64,000 bases of DNA. Origin: Paratrimastix pyriformis (taxonomy: Eukaryota; Preaxostyla; Paratrimastigidae). Below are positions 31,470 through 42,600 of the stretch, piece after piece. The position numbers were made by a program, and so were the translations under genes. The number at the start of each line of letters is the position of its first letter. The first letter of the stretch is position 1. Where the stretch lies: assembly GCA_027972325.1 (NCBI GenBank), contig JAPMOS010000005.1, forward strand, positions 1 to 64,000, written 5' to 3'. The notes under the pieces were generated by a model. The model was not told the DNA's origin. It did no database searches and saw only the letters and a list, made by a program, of their open reading frames with translations.

Positions 31470-33221
31470 ATGACTAGTCCCGGTGGTGATCATTCGGGGG
31501 GACAGGTTCCACCAATCGTCCAAGACGACTGGTGCTATGCTGAGGGAGTTCAGGAGAACCACAAGCAGCGAATTTACAGAATCGCGTGGAATAAACTCCA
31601 TCCCGACTATGCCAATTTTTTCTTTACCATCTGCGGCAACCAGGTTTGCCAACGGTTTCTGCGTTCCGCGTTGCTAAGACACTCAAATATAGTTGAACAT
31701 TTATAATTCTCGCCATTCTCCCTGCTTCCTCGACCTGTTCATGCACTATCGCCATCCTCGCGTCTACCCCCTCACCCTCCCGCCCTATGGGGTCTGCGAA
31801 ATGACCCCCTGGAAGGGATCCCTTCAATGTATTTCTTGTCTAGCCGATCACGGCGGCCGCCTGGATGCTGTGCCCCAACCTGGAGGAGGGCGATGATGAC
31901 ATGCTGATCGTCCTGGGCGATGCCTCGGGCTGCCTGCAGCTCCTCTCGCTGGCCTGGCGGACGGTCATTACGGCCTGGCAAGGTCTGCCCAATGGGTTGT
32001 CTGTGTGCCTGGCCCACACCCCAGTGCTGCTGCCGGTGGTGGTGGTTTCCGGGGATGCCCCGCGCAGTGCACGGCGGCCCGGTGACCTCGATTGCGGTCC
32101 ATGGGAACCGGATCCTGTCCCACTCGAGCGCCCCCAACCTACACACGGGACACCCGGCCGAGGGGGGCGTGGTGGCCCTGAGCACGGTCGACTACCTGCC
32201 CGCCCGCCGCACAGCGGCCATGAGCGTGGAGACCTTCGGCTGCGGTGGCACCGGGACCGAGGCCACCTGCATGGGCTTCCTGCCCTCGGGCCAGGGCTTC
32301 CTCAGCGCCCACGCGGACCACTCGCTGCACCTGTGGTTCCCCCGCTCGCTGCGACCGCAAGGTGCGGCTGCCAACAAGGGTCTCTCCCACCTGGCCGTCC
32401 GCTGGGCGGCGCTGCCCTCGGACCCGACCTCCCTGGCCGAGCACGTCGTGCTGCCCTTCCCGGCCCCCGATGGTCCCGCCCCCGGTCTGGCCCCCCGCCC
32501 GGCGCCTCTCCTTCCTCGGGTTTCGGATGGCGAAGGCCACTCTTGCCTCTTGCCTCGCGTCTTTTCTTCATCTCACCCGTGGCCGGGCGCCACTGCAGAT
32601 CAACTGGAGTTGGTGGCGCCGGGGGTCTCCGTGGATGCCCTCCGGGCGGGGCTGCCCGAGGTCGACCGGCCGGCTCTGGCCATCGCCAAGTCGCGGACCC
32701 GCATCCACGCTCTCAGGCTCTACTCGGGCAAGGTGCGCCCTCGCGCTGCCACCAACCCCGCCCCTCCACGCCGCCTCTGCCGTCCCCGCCTGTGTTCCCC
32801 CCCTCGTCCACCTCTCCCCCAAGGCCACCGCCCCCATCGGCTATGCAGCCCCTCATCGCCCACCCACCGTCCACCGCCCATCGCGCCATTCTCCTTGCCG
32901 GCCGCGCAGCTGGAGTGGGATGTGGCCGTGCCGGCGGTGGAGCCCCACGTGCTGAGCGGGGTCGGCCCGACCATGCCCGCCCTGACCGCCGACGAGCTCC
33001 GCGAGGCCGCCGCCCTGCCCGCTCCCGCCCCGCCCGCGCCCGCACCCGGCCCCGGATCGCCACTCAGGGGTCGCGGGCCCGCCTCCCCAGGGGCGGCCGC
33101 CCTGGCGGCGGGGGAGGATGTCGATGTCGAATGGGACCACGAGAGCGACGTCGACATCGAGGGCGAGGATGAGGCCCCCAAGCGGCCCCCCGCCAGGCGG
33201 CCCTCCGCCAAGCCGCCGCCA

Positions 33222-33259
<38 letters not shown>

Positions 33260-33638
33260 TGCCCCCCGCCGCACCCGGTGGTCATGCGGGTCCAGCATCG
33301 CTGCCGGCTCTCCTCGCAGACGGTCACCCTGGCGGCCCGCTTCGACGTGTCCCTCTGCGGGCGCGTCCTGGCCGTGGGCACCCCCGAGGGTAAGGTCTGG
33401 CCCCGCCCGCCCCCACCACCCCGGGCTGACACCGGGCTGACACCGGGCTGACGGGCTGACCCACTTTCATCGGGCTGACTCACTTTCATCGGGCTGACCC
33501 ACTTTCATCTTCGCCTTGGCTGTGGCCCCGCGCCCGCCAAGGTGCGCCTGTACGAGCACGGGGACATGCTGGCCGAGATGTCCCACCCGCGCTACGAGGA
33601 CGAGCTTCTCGACGTGGCCCTGGGGCCCTCCCTGAGGT

Positions 33639-33678
<40 letters not shown>

Positions 33679-34143
33679 CCGGGCCGCCGCCCCGCCGCTA
33701 ATCCGCACCCTCACTCGGTGCCTCGGGGGCGGCGGGCCAGCGAGCTCGCCGTGACCTGCCGGGATTGCGTGGCCAAGTACGCGGCCCGGGCCGAGTGGGA
33801 CCGCATCCAGCAGGCCCGCTACGTGCATCGGATGAACAGCCTGCGGCTCTACCCCATGCTGGCCTACTACCCCGAGTACCGCGACCGGGTAGCCGCCGGC
33901 GAGGCCGCCCCCGCACCACCAGTCGGCCCGGCAGCGGCCTGGCCGCGTCCACCGGAGGGTGGCCGAGGGGACGGCGAGGAGGCCCTGCCGTCCAGCGAGC
34001 CCGACCCGACCTCGGAGCCCGGGCCTGCCAGCCCCTCGGGGCGCCGCCCCAGCAGCAAAGCCGCCTCGCCCGGCAAGAAGAGCCGCGCCCCCGCCAAGCG
34101 GCGCCCCAAGCGCAGGCAGCCCGCCTCGGACAGCGATGACTGA
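31470..34143 (+). CDS. WD40 beta-propeller protein, possibly EED/ESC-like
   Basis: Start ATG 31470, stop TGA 34141. Exon 1 carries QENHKQRIYRIAWNKLHPDY and FFTICGNQ, joined over a GTTTGC intron to LNIYNSRHSP. Later exons give AAWMLCPNLEEG, MLIVLGDASGCLQLL, FLSAHADHSLHLWF and, near the end, RFDVSLCGRVLAVGTPEGK then VRLYEHGD, all WD-repeat strands. The C-terminus is an acidic block, a poly-Ala run from GCC repeats (33225-33262), and a Lys/Arg-rich tail ending PASDSDD. The opening repeat resembles the first blade of EED/FIE, the WD40 core of PRC2, but the remainder is divergent and a generic WD40 scaffold is equally possible. Introns begin GTCTGC, GTCCGC and GTAAGG. It is divergent from the PHD-EVE gene, which would suit a chromatin role. 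Confidence 0.7.
33641..33677 (+). repeat. C37 homopolymer in an intron
   Basis: An almost pure C run within the intron after the exon ending ALGPSLR of the WD40 gene. Comparable runs lie at 34178-34209 (just past this gene's stop) and, as G on the plus strand, in introns of minus-strand genes. Confidence 0.85.
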
Positions 34144-34178
34144 CCACCTCGACTGCCGACCTTCATCTCCCCTCCCCT

Positions 34179-34210
<32 letters not shown>

Positions 34211-34306
34211 CACCACTACCCCAGCATGGGGCCTTCATCACGTGGGCATCTATTCCATGTCAGCGAGACAAGGCCAGCCGGGGGGGGCCAAGGGGTGCCG
34301 CTGGGC

Positions 34307-34984
34307 TCAGTTGGGCAGGGCGGCCAGCAGACGGAGGCGGCGGCCGATGGCCTGGTCGAGGAGCCCCACCGTGGCGGGCGCCTCGGTGAGCAGCAGCAGC
34401 GGCTCGAAGACCTGCCCCCGCCCCGCCCATGGTGAGGGGTGCTCGTTGGCACGGCAGGCTCGGCCAGGCGGCAAGGTGGGGCGCGGGGACGCGGGGGCAG
34501 CGGGGGCGGAGCAGGGGCGAGGCATGACGCAGACCTCGAGCTCGCCCAGCAGGAAGGGGGCCTCGATGGCGGCGAAGGGCCCCGTGCGGGGGTTCTTGAC
34601 CAGGTCCACCCGGGCGTAGAGGAAGGGGAACACCGTCCCGTCGCCCTCGGTTGGGGCCGCCGAGAGAGGCAGGCTCGCCCGGCCGACGGGGGGCAGCCGG
34701 GCCGCGATCCGGGCGGCCTGGGCCAGGATGCGCTCCGCCGCAGCCACCATGCCCGGCTCGGGGTGCTCCGTCACGTGCATCTCCAGGTCCACCACCCGCC
34801 CGGCAGCGCTCTCGGCCGGGCTGGGCAGGTGCGGCACCGCGGCCCCCTGCACCACCGCAACGCCGCCGCCGTCCCCCCAACAGGAGCCCGCGAAAACAGA
34901 TCCCGGATGGAGTTGGCGCAACAGAAAGAGTCCCCTCGCGCCACGCCCCTCGGGGCCGGTGCGGGCCGTCGGGGCGGGGGGGAT

Positions 34985-35015
<31 letters not shown>

Positions 35016-35760
35016 GAACGTCGGACTGCTGGCGGGGGAGCTTGAGGCCCGCGTGGGCGAAGCGGCCGTCGATGAAGAACATGGCCCACTCGCCCTGCTG
35101 GGCGATGCCGGCCACGTAGGGCTGGACGAGCATGTCCCGCTGCCCCAGCAGGTCGCCCATCCAGGCCGCCGTGCGCGGGTCGGCCCACTGCTCGGGGCTG
35201 GACACCCGGACGGTCGCCATCCCCGAGGCGGAGACGGCCGGCTTCAGGACTAGGTCGTGACCCAGCGCAGCGACCACACCGTCACCCAGGATCCCCGCAA
35301 GGTCGGTGGCGGGGGCGCGGGCCAGGTGGCAGCCCTTGGGCAGCACCCGGGTCGGGATCACGGGCACCCCGTGGGCCGCGAGCTCTGCCGGAAAGAATTG
35401 TCGCGGGAAGACGTGGAACAGGAATGATGAGGCCGGGTGGATGCGCCAATTAAACGCAGACGGACCGTTGATGTAGCCCTTGTGGATGTTCCAATTAATT
35501 ACTTGAGGCTCATTGAAGAACCTCGTTTGAGAGGTGGCACGTTCCCACCATGGCCAAAATTCGGCAACTCGCTCCTGATAATCCCAAGGAGCCTTGATCA
35601 GCACCATATCAAAACTCTTCCAATCACAAGAGACATCGTCCCACGGGGCCCAGACAACCTCCAGGTCGGGGTTCCTCGCTCGGAGTTCCTTTATGAGGGT
35701 CCGATCGAGGGGATGAGCCTCCGGATACTTCCGGCACACCAGAATGGCCAGGCGAGGCAT
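34307..35760 (-). CDS. ATP-grasp enzyme of bacterial RimK/glutathione-synthetase-like type
   Basis: Start ATG 35760, stop TGA 34307, about four exons. The first encodes MPRLAILVCRKYPEAHPLD and MVLIKAPWDYQERVAEF, then WNIHKGYI. Splicing over a GTCCGT intron gives the smooth join INELAAHGVPVIPTRVLPKG. The ATP-grasp core is clear: VLKPAVSASGMATVRV (nucleotide-binding Lys), MLVQPYV, GEWAMFFIDGRFAHAGLK, then YARVDLV and FEPLLLL near the C-terminus, where family members place Mg-binding Asp and Glu. These enzymes join a carboxylate to an amine or thiol with ATP; the substrate cannot be told. The sequence type is one I associate with bacteria, suggesting transfer followed by intron gain. A G-run at 34986-35013 lies in its second intron. 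Confidence 0.82.
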
Positions 35761-35825
35761 CGAAACCGCAGCAGCAGGGACAGCGCAAAGACCCCCAGGT
35801 CTCGAGCGGTTGCAGGGTCGTCATC

Positions 35826-36877
35826 ATGGAGCTCCTGGCTGAGTACGACGAGGCGGATGAGGATGAGGATGAGGTTCAGATGAAACAGGCAGAGAGCAAG
35901 ACACATCAGAAGACCCAACCGCCGCCGCCGCCGCCCGATTTCATGGGCGATCTCAATGGTTTGTTTGTTTTCTCTCCACCACGCGAAAATAAAAATCTGA
36001 TATGCATGGACCAGATGACTCACGCAAAGGCCAGTGGTGGACGCACCTCTCCTTCCCGCTCGTGGGAAGGGGCAACGCAGGGATCGAGGAGCTGCTAGGG
36101 CCCGTCGTGCGGGGCCTCGAGGGGCTCGGGCTCGGATGCACGGGGATCGCCCCGGATGAGTGGCACCTCAGCCTCAGCAAGAATTTCCCGCTTTCATACA
36201 TGCAGATCGACCCCTTTGTGGCCCTGTTGAAGAGTCGCCTCGAGGGCACCCAGAGGTTCGTCGTCGGTGTGCTTCCCGGTTCCCGGGGGGCCGGAGGCCC
36301 TACTCTTTCTTTCCTCTGTGTACGACTTCAGTTGGCTGATTGTGCCTCTGTGCGCCCCTCCACTGCGCCCGCAGCATCCCGCTGAGCCTGTCTCTGGACC
36401 GGCCCGAGGTCTTCCTGGGCCAGCCCAAGGCGGCCGGCCAGGACGGCGGGCTCGAGGAACCTCAGCGCGCCTTCGTGGCCCTCCGGGTCACCACAGGCAT
36501 CCCCGAGGTCTTCCCCCCACACCCTCTGCCCCTTGGGCTCACGCTCCTCCCCGCTCGCAGCTGCTGGACCTCGTGCGGGCCGTCGACGGGGCCGTCGCCG
36601 AGTTTGGAGGCCCCGGCTATTACGAGGTCCGTCGTCCAGGGGTTGCCTTCGAGTAGGCTCACCTCTTTCCTCTCCCCGCTCGCATCAGCATCCCATCTTC
36701 CACGTCTCGGTCGCCTGGGCACCGGCCAGCCAGTACAAAACCCTGCAGACCGGGTTGACGAAGAAGGGGCTGCCCGGGTTGGGCGGTGAGGACGGAGTCG
36801 CTGCCAGCGTCTTCCTCGACCACGTTCGAGTCATGTGTGGCGACGGTGCCCGTCGCTACGCCGTTCCTCTTCGATAA
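35826..36877 (+). CDS. USB1: U6 snRNA phosphodiesterase USB1/Mpn1
   Basis: Start ATG 35826 after a 65-bp divergent spacer, stop TAA 36875. An acidic N-terminus (EYDEADEDEDE) and a poly-Pro run lead over a GTTTGT intron into G-QWWTHLSFPL. The two catalytic H-x-S motifs of the 2H phosphoesterase fold are present: EWHLSLSKNF (about 36160) and IFHVSVAWAP (about 36695). Between them are RAFVALRVTTG and LLDLVRAVDGAVAEFG, and the C-terminus ends RRYAVPLR, all in family order. USB1 trims the oligo-U tail of U6 snRNA in the nucleus. One exon junction (about 36645-36690) is approximate. Confidence 0.9.
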
Positions 36878-37012
36878 TCTCACACATAAACTGTTTTATC
36901 GTTTTCCCCTTTCCCTTCCCTTTCTCTCCCCTCTCACTCACTCACTCCTTCTGGGTCCCCCCGTGGAGGGGACACCGTGATCAGCTGCACGACGGGAACA
37001 AATGCCGGCGGC

Positions 37013-39217
37013 ATGGGGTCCGACGGGCTCTTTTGGGGGTTCCCGCAATCTTTCCCGACACTCCTCCTCTGGATGCGGCAAACAGCTCAGTTTCTCTTGT
37101 TCCTGCTTGGAGTTGGGGTTCTTCTGCTTCCTGTTGGTGGGTACTTTGGCTATGAAAGGTCTCCTGCACAGCCCTCGTCATCACGCTGCATCATGTGACT
37201 TTTCAGTGTTTCGGCCCTGAGTTCCACAATTATTGCCGATCTCAATATTACCACAGCCGAATATTCTCTCCTCTTCTCGTTTTATTCTCTGCCGAACGTC
37301 TGTTCGCATTCACCATCCTCCATGCCAAGCGCCACCGTCCAGATTGTCTTGGTCTTCGTCGGGGGCATCAGCATGGATCGGCTCGGCCTCGCTTTTACGA
37401 CCAACTTCTGCTCGGCCTGCGTGGTCATCGGGGCTGCCCTGGTGGCGCTGGGAGCCCAGATCCGCCAGTTCTCGGTGATGCTGATGGGCCGGCTGCTCTT
37501 CGGCATCGGCAGCGAGTCCATTGGCATGGGCCAGACGCCCTACCTGGCCCGCTACTTCACGGGCTCTCAGTACGTGCTGTGGATGAGCGCCGCCACGACC
37601 TTTTGCCGGGTGGCCGCCTTCGGGGCGTACATGCTCATGGCCCCCATGGCCCAGGCCATGGGTCCGCCCCGGCGGCCCAACCTGGCCCTGCCTTGCCCCC
37701 GTGGTATCACCTCCCAATATCCGCATCATGTCCCTCTGCCCGTCACAACCATCCCGCAGGCGTCTACACGGCTGCCCTGTGGGCCTGCGTGGCCATCTGC
37801 GCGGTGCCGGCCCTGGCTAACCTGGGGTTGATTCCCCTCAACCGACACCTCGACAAGGCCGCCATGTCGGTCGGGGACAAAGTCGCCTCGCACAAGAAGT
37901 GCCGCATCAGCGACCTCAAGGTCCGCCCCCACCCTCCTGGGCCGCTCCCGCCCATTCCTCTCCGATCGATTCCCCTCCTCATTGTCCGGCCTCCGTGGGC
38001 ACTGGCCGCGCAGGAGTTGCGCCCCCTGTACTGGATCTGCCTGGTTGTGGTGGCCCTCTTCTACAGCTCGTACAAGGTCCTCAGCCCAGCCCAGCTGCCC
38101 GTACTCTCGGCCCCCCGCCGCGCGATGGTTCGACCCGTTGAATTCATACGTGGCGCCCCTGGACCGTGGCGGGCGGGGCACGGGGGCGGGCTGCACAGGG
38201 GATGACCTCGGCCGCGGTCAAGCTGATCGTGTCCAAGTGGGGCTTCAGCGAGGAGCAGGCGGGCTTCGCGAGCTCGCTGATCTTCATCTTCCCCATCTTC
38301 CTGACCATCCCCCTCGGGGCCATGATCTCCCGCTACCGGCTCATCACGCCCCTCGTCACGGCGGGCACCCTGCTGGCCCTGGTGTCGACCCTGCTGCTGG
38401 TCTTCACCGACCTGACGCCCTACCTGGCCATGGTCCGCCCCCCGCCCGCACACCGACGCATGCCCCCCACCCGTCCTCAGCCCCTCGCAACACGAAGCCC
38501 CGGCCCCCATGAGGCCTCGTGGTGTGTCCTTGCCGTGCTTCACCCTCGCCTCGCTTGCCGTGGCGGGTGGGTGGGGCGCATATGCAGTGCCTGTACGGGC
38601 TCGGGTCGACCTGCTTCTCGGGAGCCATCTGGCCGGCCATCCCGCTGATCGTCCCCGAGAACCTGGTCGGCTCGGGCACCGGCCTCATGTACGCCGTCCG
38701 CAACGGGTCCGCGCCCCGCCTCCCCCCCCGTGGCCAGGCACTCATCGCGCCCCCTCCTCCTGTGCGTCCCCGTGCCTCGGGCAGGGCCATTGCGCTTGTC
38801 GTGTTTGTGGTGGGGCTGATCTCCTCGGCGGCCGGCCTGGAGGGGGGCATCCTCTTCCTGTGCGGCTGCATCGCGGTGACGCTGGCCCTGTGCGGGCTCC
38901 TCTGGTACGTGGACCTGACCCGGATGGGGGGCGTCCTCACCTGGCGCCGCCCCCTGGCGGCCATGCCCCAGCCGCCCTCCGAGTCGGGCACCCCGCCCAC
39001 CACCAGCAGCACGCCCAGCCCGAGCCCGGCCCCCTCCTTCGGCAGCCCGGCCCTCTCCGAGCGGGCCCCCCTGCGGCCCCGCATGCAGCAGTCGGCGGCC
39101 CCCTCGGCAGCCCCCGAGATCGTCGCCTACGACGACCCCGTGGCCGTTCGGGCGCGGCCCCTCGGGGCCGGCATCAACAACGGCGACCTGCCCGGCACCG
39201 GCGCGCCCACCTTGTGA
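37013..39217 (+). CDS. MFSD1-like major facilitator transporter
   Basis: Start ATG 37013 (MGSDGLFWGFPQ), stop TGA 39215. Exon 1 carries the first membrane helix (FLLFLLGVGVLLLPVGGYF) and GYE. Splicing over a GTCTCC intron gives SVSALSSTIIADLNI, then TTAEYSLLFSFYSLPN and IVLVFVGGISMDRLG, the MFSD1-type pattern with the DR of the conserved loop-2 motif. Helices follow in MLMGRLLFGIGSESIGMG, LWACVAICAVPALANLG, LYWICLVVVALFYSSY, FIFPIFLTIPLGAMI, LVTAGTLLALVSTLLLVF and IALVVFVVGLISSAAG. The tail is a long Ser/Pro-rich cytosolic segment. MFSD1 relatives are lysosomal solute exporters; localisation here is an inference. Donors are GTCTGT and GTCCGC. The exon joined at 38160-38220 is uncertain. Confidence 0.85.
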
Positions 39218-39663
39218 GGGCTTTGAGGCACCCTGCCCCCGAGGCACCCTGCTTCGTTCGAGGCACCCTCCTCATCCTGGCGGCGAGCGGCTTCTTCCCC
39301 GCTGCTCCTCGGCTGCCCCTCCGCTCCTTCCCCCTCGCCATGCGGCAAGTCTCTTTGGTTGCTTGCTCGTGGGCCTCTGTCTCTTGTTCGTCGTGTGCTT
39401 CGTCTCCCTTCCTTGACCTCAATCCCGTCTGCGTCTCCTTATTTCCGTCGGCGTCATTCTTCTGGTTTTATGGCGGCGTCCAACCGCCCTCCCTCCATCT
39501 ATCGGTGTCCCCTCTCCTCTCCTCTCCCCTCCCCTCCCCCCCACCCCGAGGCTTCGTCGGGCCTCGATAAATCGGATATTGCCGTGGGTAATACAGCCCG
39601 CACAGCCCACACGGTCCGGCTCTGGCTGTGGGGAGGGACGAGTCGCGGGGTGGCGCTCGGGCA
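39218..39663. other. Convergent intergenic region
   Basis: Lies between the stops of the MFSD1-like gene (+) and the coiled-coil gene (-). It contains a CTCTCC/CCCCTCC pyrimidine tract at 39510-39545. I see no gene or structured RNA. Confidence 0.5.
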
Positions 39664-42600
39664 CTAGGCGAGCGGCCCCCCGGGCCCGCTGCTTGCGCTG
39701 CCGCCGGCCCGCATGAAGGCGTCGAAGTCGGACTGCTGCTGCTGGGAGCGCTGCAGGGCCCGGGAGAGGGCCTCGCGGGCACCCACGGCCTCCGAGCGGA
39801 GGGCCTGCGAGGATGCCGGGTGCAGGTAGCGCAGCCCACCCACCGTCCCGCCGGGGGCAGCCGCGCCCGTGCCGCCGCCGGACCCGAGGCCAGGGGGCAC
39901 CCCGGGTTGCTGCGGCTGCGGCTGCGGCTGCGGCTGCGGCTGCGGCTGTTGTTGCTGCTGCTGCTGCTGCTTACGGGCCATGGCGTTGAGCAGGGCCGAG
40001 AGCGAGCCGCCCAGCGGCCCCACCGAGGCGGGCGGGGCGACCCTGCTGCCCACCAGGCCGCCAGCCGACCGGGGCGTGACCGCCGGTTGGGGGGCGGACG
40101 AGGAGGATGTGGAGGAGGGGGCCAGCTGGGGCTGGGGGGTGCGCTGCGGGGGGGGAGTGCCCGGGCCGGCCATGATCATGCGCCCCATGGCCCCCAGGGC
40201 CGGGCTCGTGGGCGGCCCCGGAACGACCGTCCCCAGCAGCGGGGTGGGTGGCTGGTTGGGGGCGGACGGAGCCACAGCGGGGCGGGGCGATGGCGAAGCC
40301 GCCAGCAGGCCCTCGCCTTGGTCGGGCTCCTCCTCCTCCTCCTCCTCCTCCTCCGCTCGAGCGCCCTGAGGGCCCTGGACGGGTGGCGCCGCTCGGGCCC
40401 CATCGCCACCCCGAGGAGGCGGCTGCCCCTGGGCCGCCCAGGGCCCGCCTTGGGGCGTCCCGGGGGCCGACTGGGCCTGGCGAGCGAGGCCCACGAGGCC
40501 CTGGCCGCTCCGCGGGGGGGCGGCCTCCTCGTCGCCGGGGTCGAGGGCCCCCATTGGGGGTGTCATGGGGCCGAGGGCCCCCATCGCCAGGGCCATGGAG
40601 ACGCCCCCGATGCTCATCCGGGGCGCGGCGCCCCTGGGGCTGCGGTGGGGCGAGGGTGCCGGCGGGGTCCGCGGGGAGGCCGCCGCGCCCAAGGGGCCCT
40701 GGCCGGCCGCGGCGGGGTTGGCCTCGAGGGTCGGCAGCGGCAGCGACTGGCGGGCCGTGGCCAGGGCCGTCACGTCGGCAACCAGGGCGGCCATTTTCTG
40801 GGGGCGGGGCCAGTGATGGGTCAGTGGGTGATGGGTCAGTGGGTGATGGGTCAGTGGGCGAGGAACGGCACGCAGGGGTGGGGTGGGGCGGGGGGCTGCC
40901 AAGGGGCGGCACGCACCACTGGGCATGCGGACCTCGTGGGCCTGGGCCAGGGACGCCTCAAGCTTCTGAACACATGAGGAGCGGGGAGAGGGAGGGAAGG
41001 GAGGCATGAGCCAACCGAGGCGCCGCAAGCCAAGGGACATGCGCCTGGCGGGGCCGGGGCGGGGCGGGGCGGGGCGGACCTGAATGCGCTCCGCGGCTGC
41101 CGTGGCGGCGGCAGCCGTGGCCTGGACGTGCTCGGCCCTGAGGGCGGCCGTGGCCTGGGTGTGCTCGGCCCTGAGGGCCTCCAGCTGGCGCTCGTGGGCG
41201 GCCCGGAGGTCGTCCAGCTGGCGGCGGCTGTTGGCCTGCAGCTCCTCGAGGCGGCCCAGCTGCTCGGCCTGCTGGTCGTGGGCCCGCTGGGTGCTCTGCC
41301 GGTCGGCCTGGTCGGCCTCGCGCTCGGCCGCGACCCGCAGGCCCTCGAGCTGCCGCTGGTGCTCGGCCTCCAGGGTGGCCCGCTGGGCCTCGAGCTGGGC
41401 CCGGTCGTCCCGGGCGAGGGCCTCGAGCTGGGCCTGCTGGCGGGCCTCGAGCTGGGCCTGCTGCTGGGCCGCCTCGGCCCGGACCGCCTCCAGCTCGGCC
41501 CGGCGGCGCCCCTCGAGGTCGGCCCGGAGGGCCTCCAGGGCGCCCTGGTTGCGTTGGGTGGCCTCGTGCCGGGCTGCGGCCACCTGCCCCTCGGCCTCCC
41601 GGCGCAGGGCCTCGCAGCGGGCCTCGGCCGACTGGGCCAGCTCGGCCCGGACCGCCTCCAGCTCGGCCCGGTGGGCCTCCTCGGCCCGGCCCAGCTCGTC
41701 CCGCAGGGTTTGCTAGCAGGGTGAAAATGAGCGGACGTTGGCGAGAGGGGCTAATCGATGGGAGCCGGTGGGGGGCGGCGGTGGGCGAAGTGCAGACCTC
41801 GACCTGGCCCTGGTATGTGCGCAGGTTGTCCTGCAGGGTGGCCAGGTATGCCCGCAGGTTGGTGCTGTCGGCCGTCAGGCTAACCCCGGCGAGCGGTGGA
41901 GGGCAGTGTGAGCGGTGCGGGTCCCGGCCTCCCCTTCGGCTCAGGTGGGTGCGGGCGGACCTGTCGATGGACTGCTGGGAGGCCATGGCGGCCTCCTGGA
42001 GGGCCCCGTGCTCGGCCTGGAGGGCCCCGTGCTCGGCCTGGAGGGCCCCGTGGCGCTGCTGCCACTGGTCGCACTCGGCCCGCAGCCTGCCGACCTCCTC
42101 CTGCAGCCGGTCGCGCTCCCCCTCCGCTGCCGCGGCCCTGGCGCGGGCCCCGTCCCGCTCGGCCTCAGCCTCCGACAGCTGCGCCCCAAGGGCCGCCTCG
42201 GCATCGGATCGCTGCGACAAACCAAGGCGCATCGGGTGCCCATCAGGACCAGGGCGGCACGGAAGATGGTGGGTGCCCATCAGGAGGGCAGCAAGAGGGG
42301 GGACGGATGGCGGACCCTGCGGGTGGCCTCCTCGAGGCGACCCTGCGTCTGGCGCAGCTCGGCCTCCTGGGCGTCGGCCCGTTCCTGGAGGGCCCCCAGC
42401 TCACTCCGCCACTGGACCGGCCGACGGGCAGAGAGCGACAGGTGAGGAGGGGTGGCAGGTGCCCTGCAAAAAGGCCAGGGGGCCATGGAGTGGGCTGGGC
42501 CAGGGAGTGGGCTGGGCCATGGAGTGGGTCAGGGAGCCAGGGGGTTTCCGCGGACCTGCTGGCGGCGGTTCTCCTCCTCGGCCTGGGCCGTCCGGAGGGC

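Noticed and set aside
39869-40369. Overlapping plus-strand Gly/Ala/Arg-rich frames opposite the coiled-coil gene
   Set aside because: High GC keeps antisense frames open; the minus strand shows heptad coiled coil and consistent GTCCGC introns, so these are shadows.
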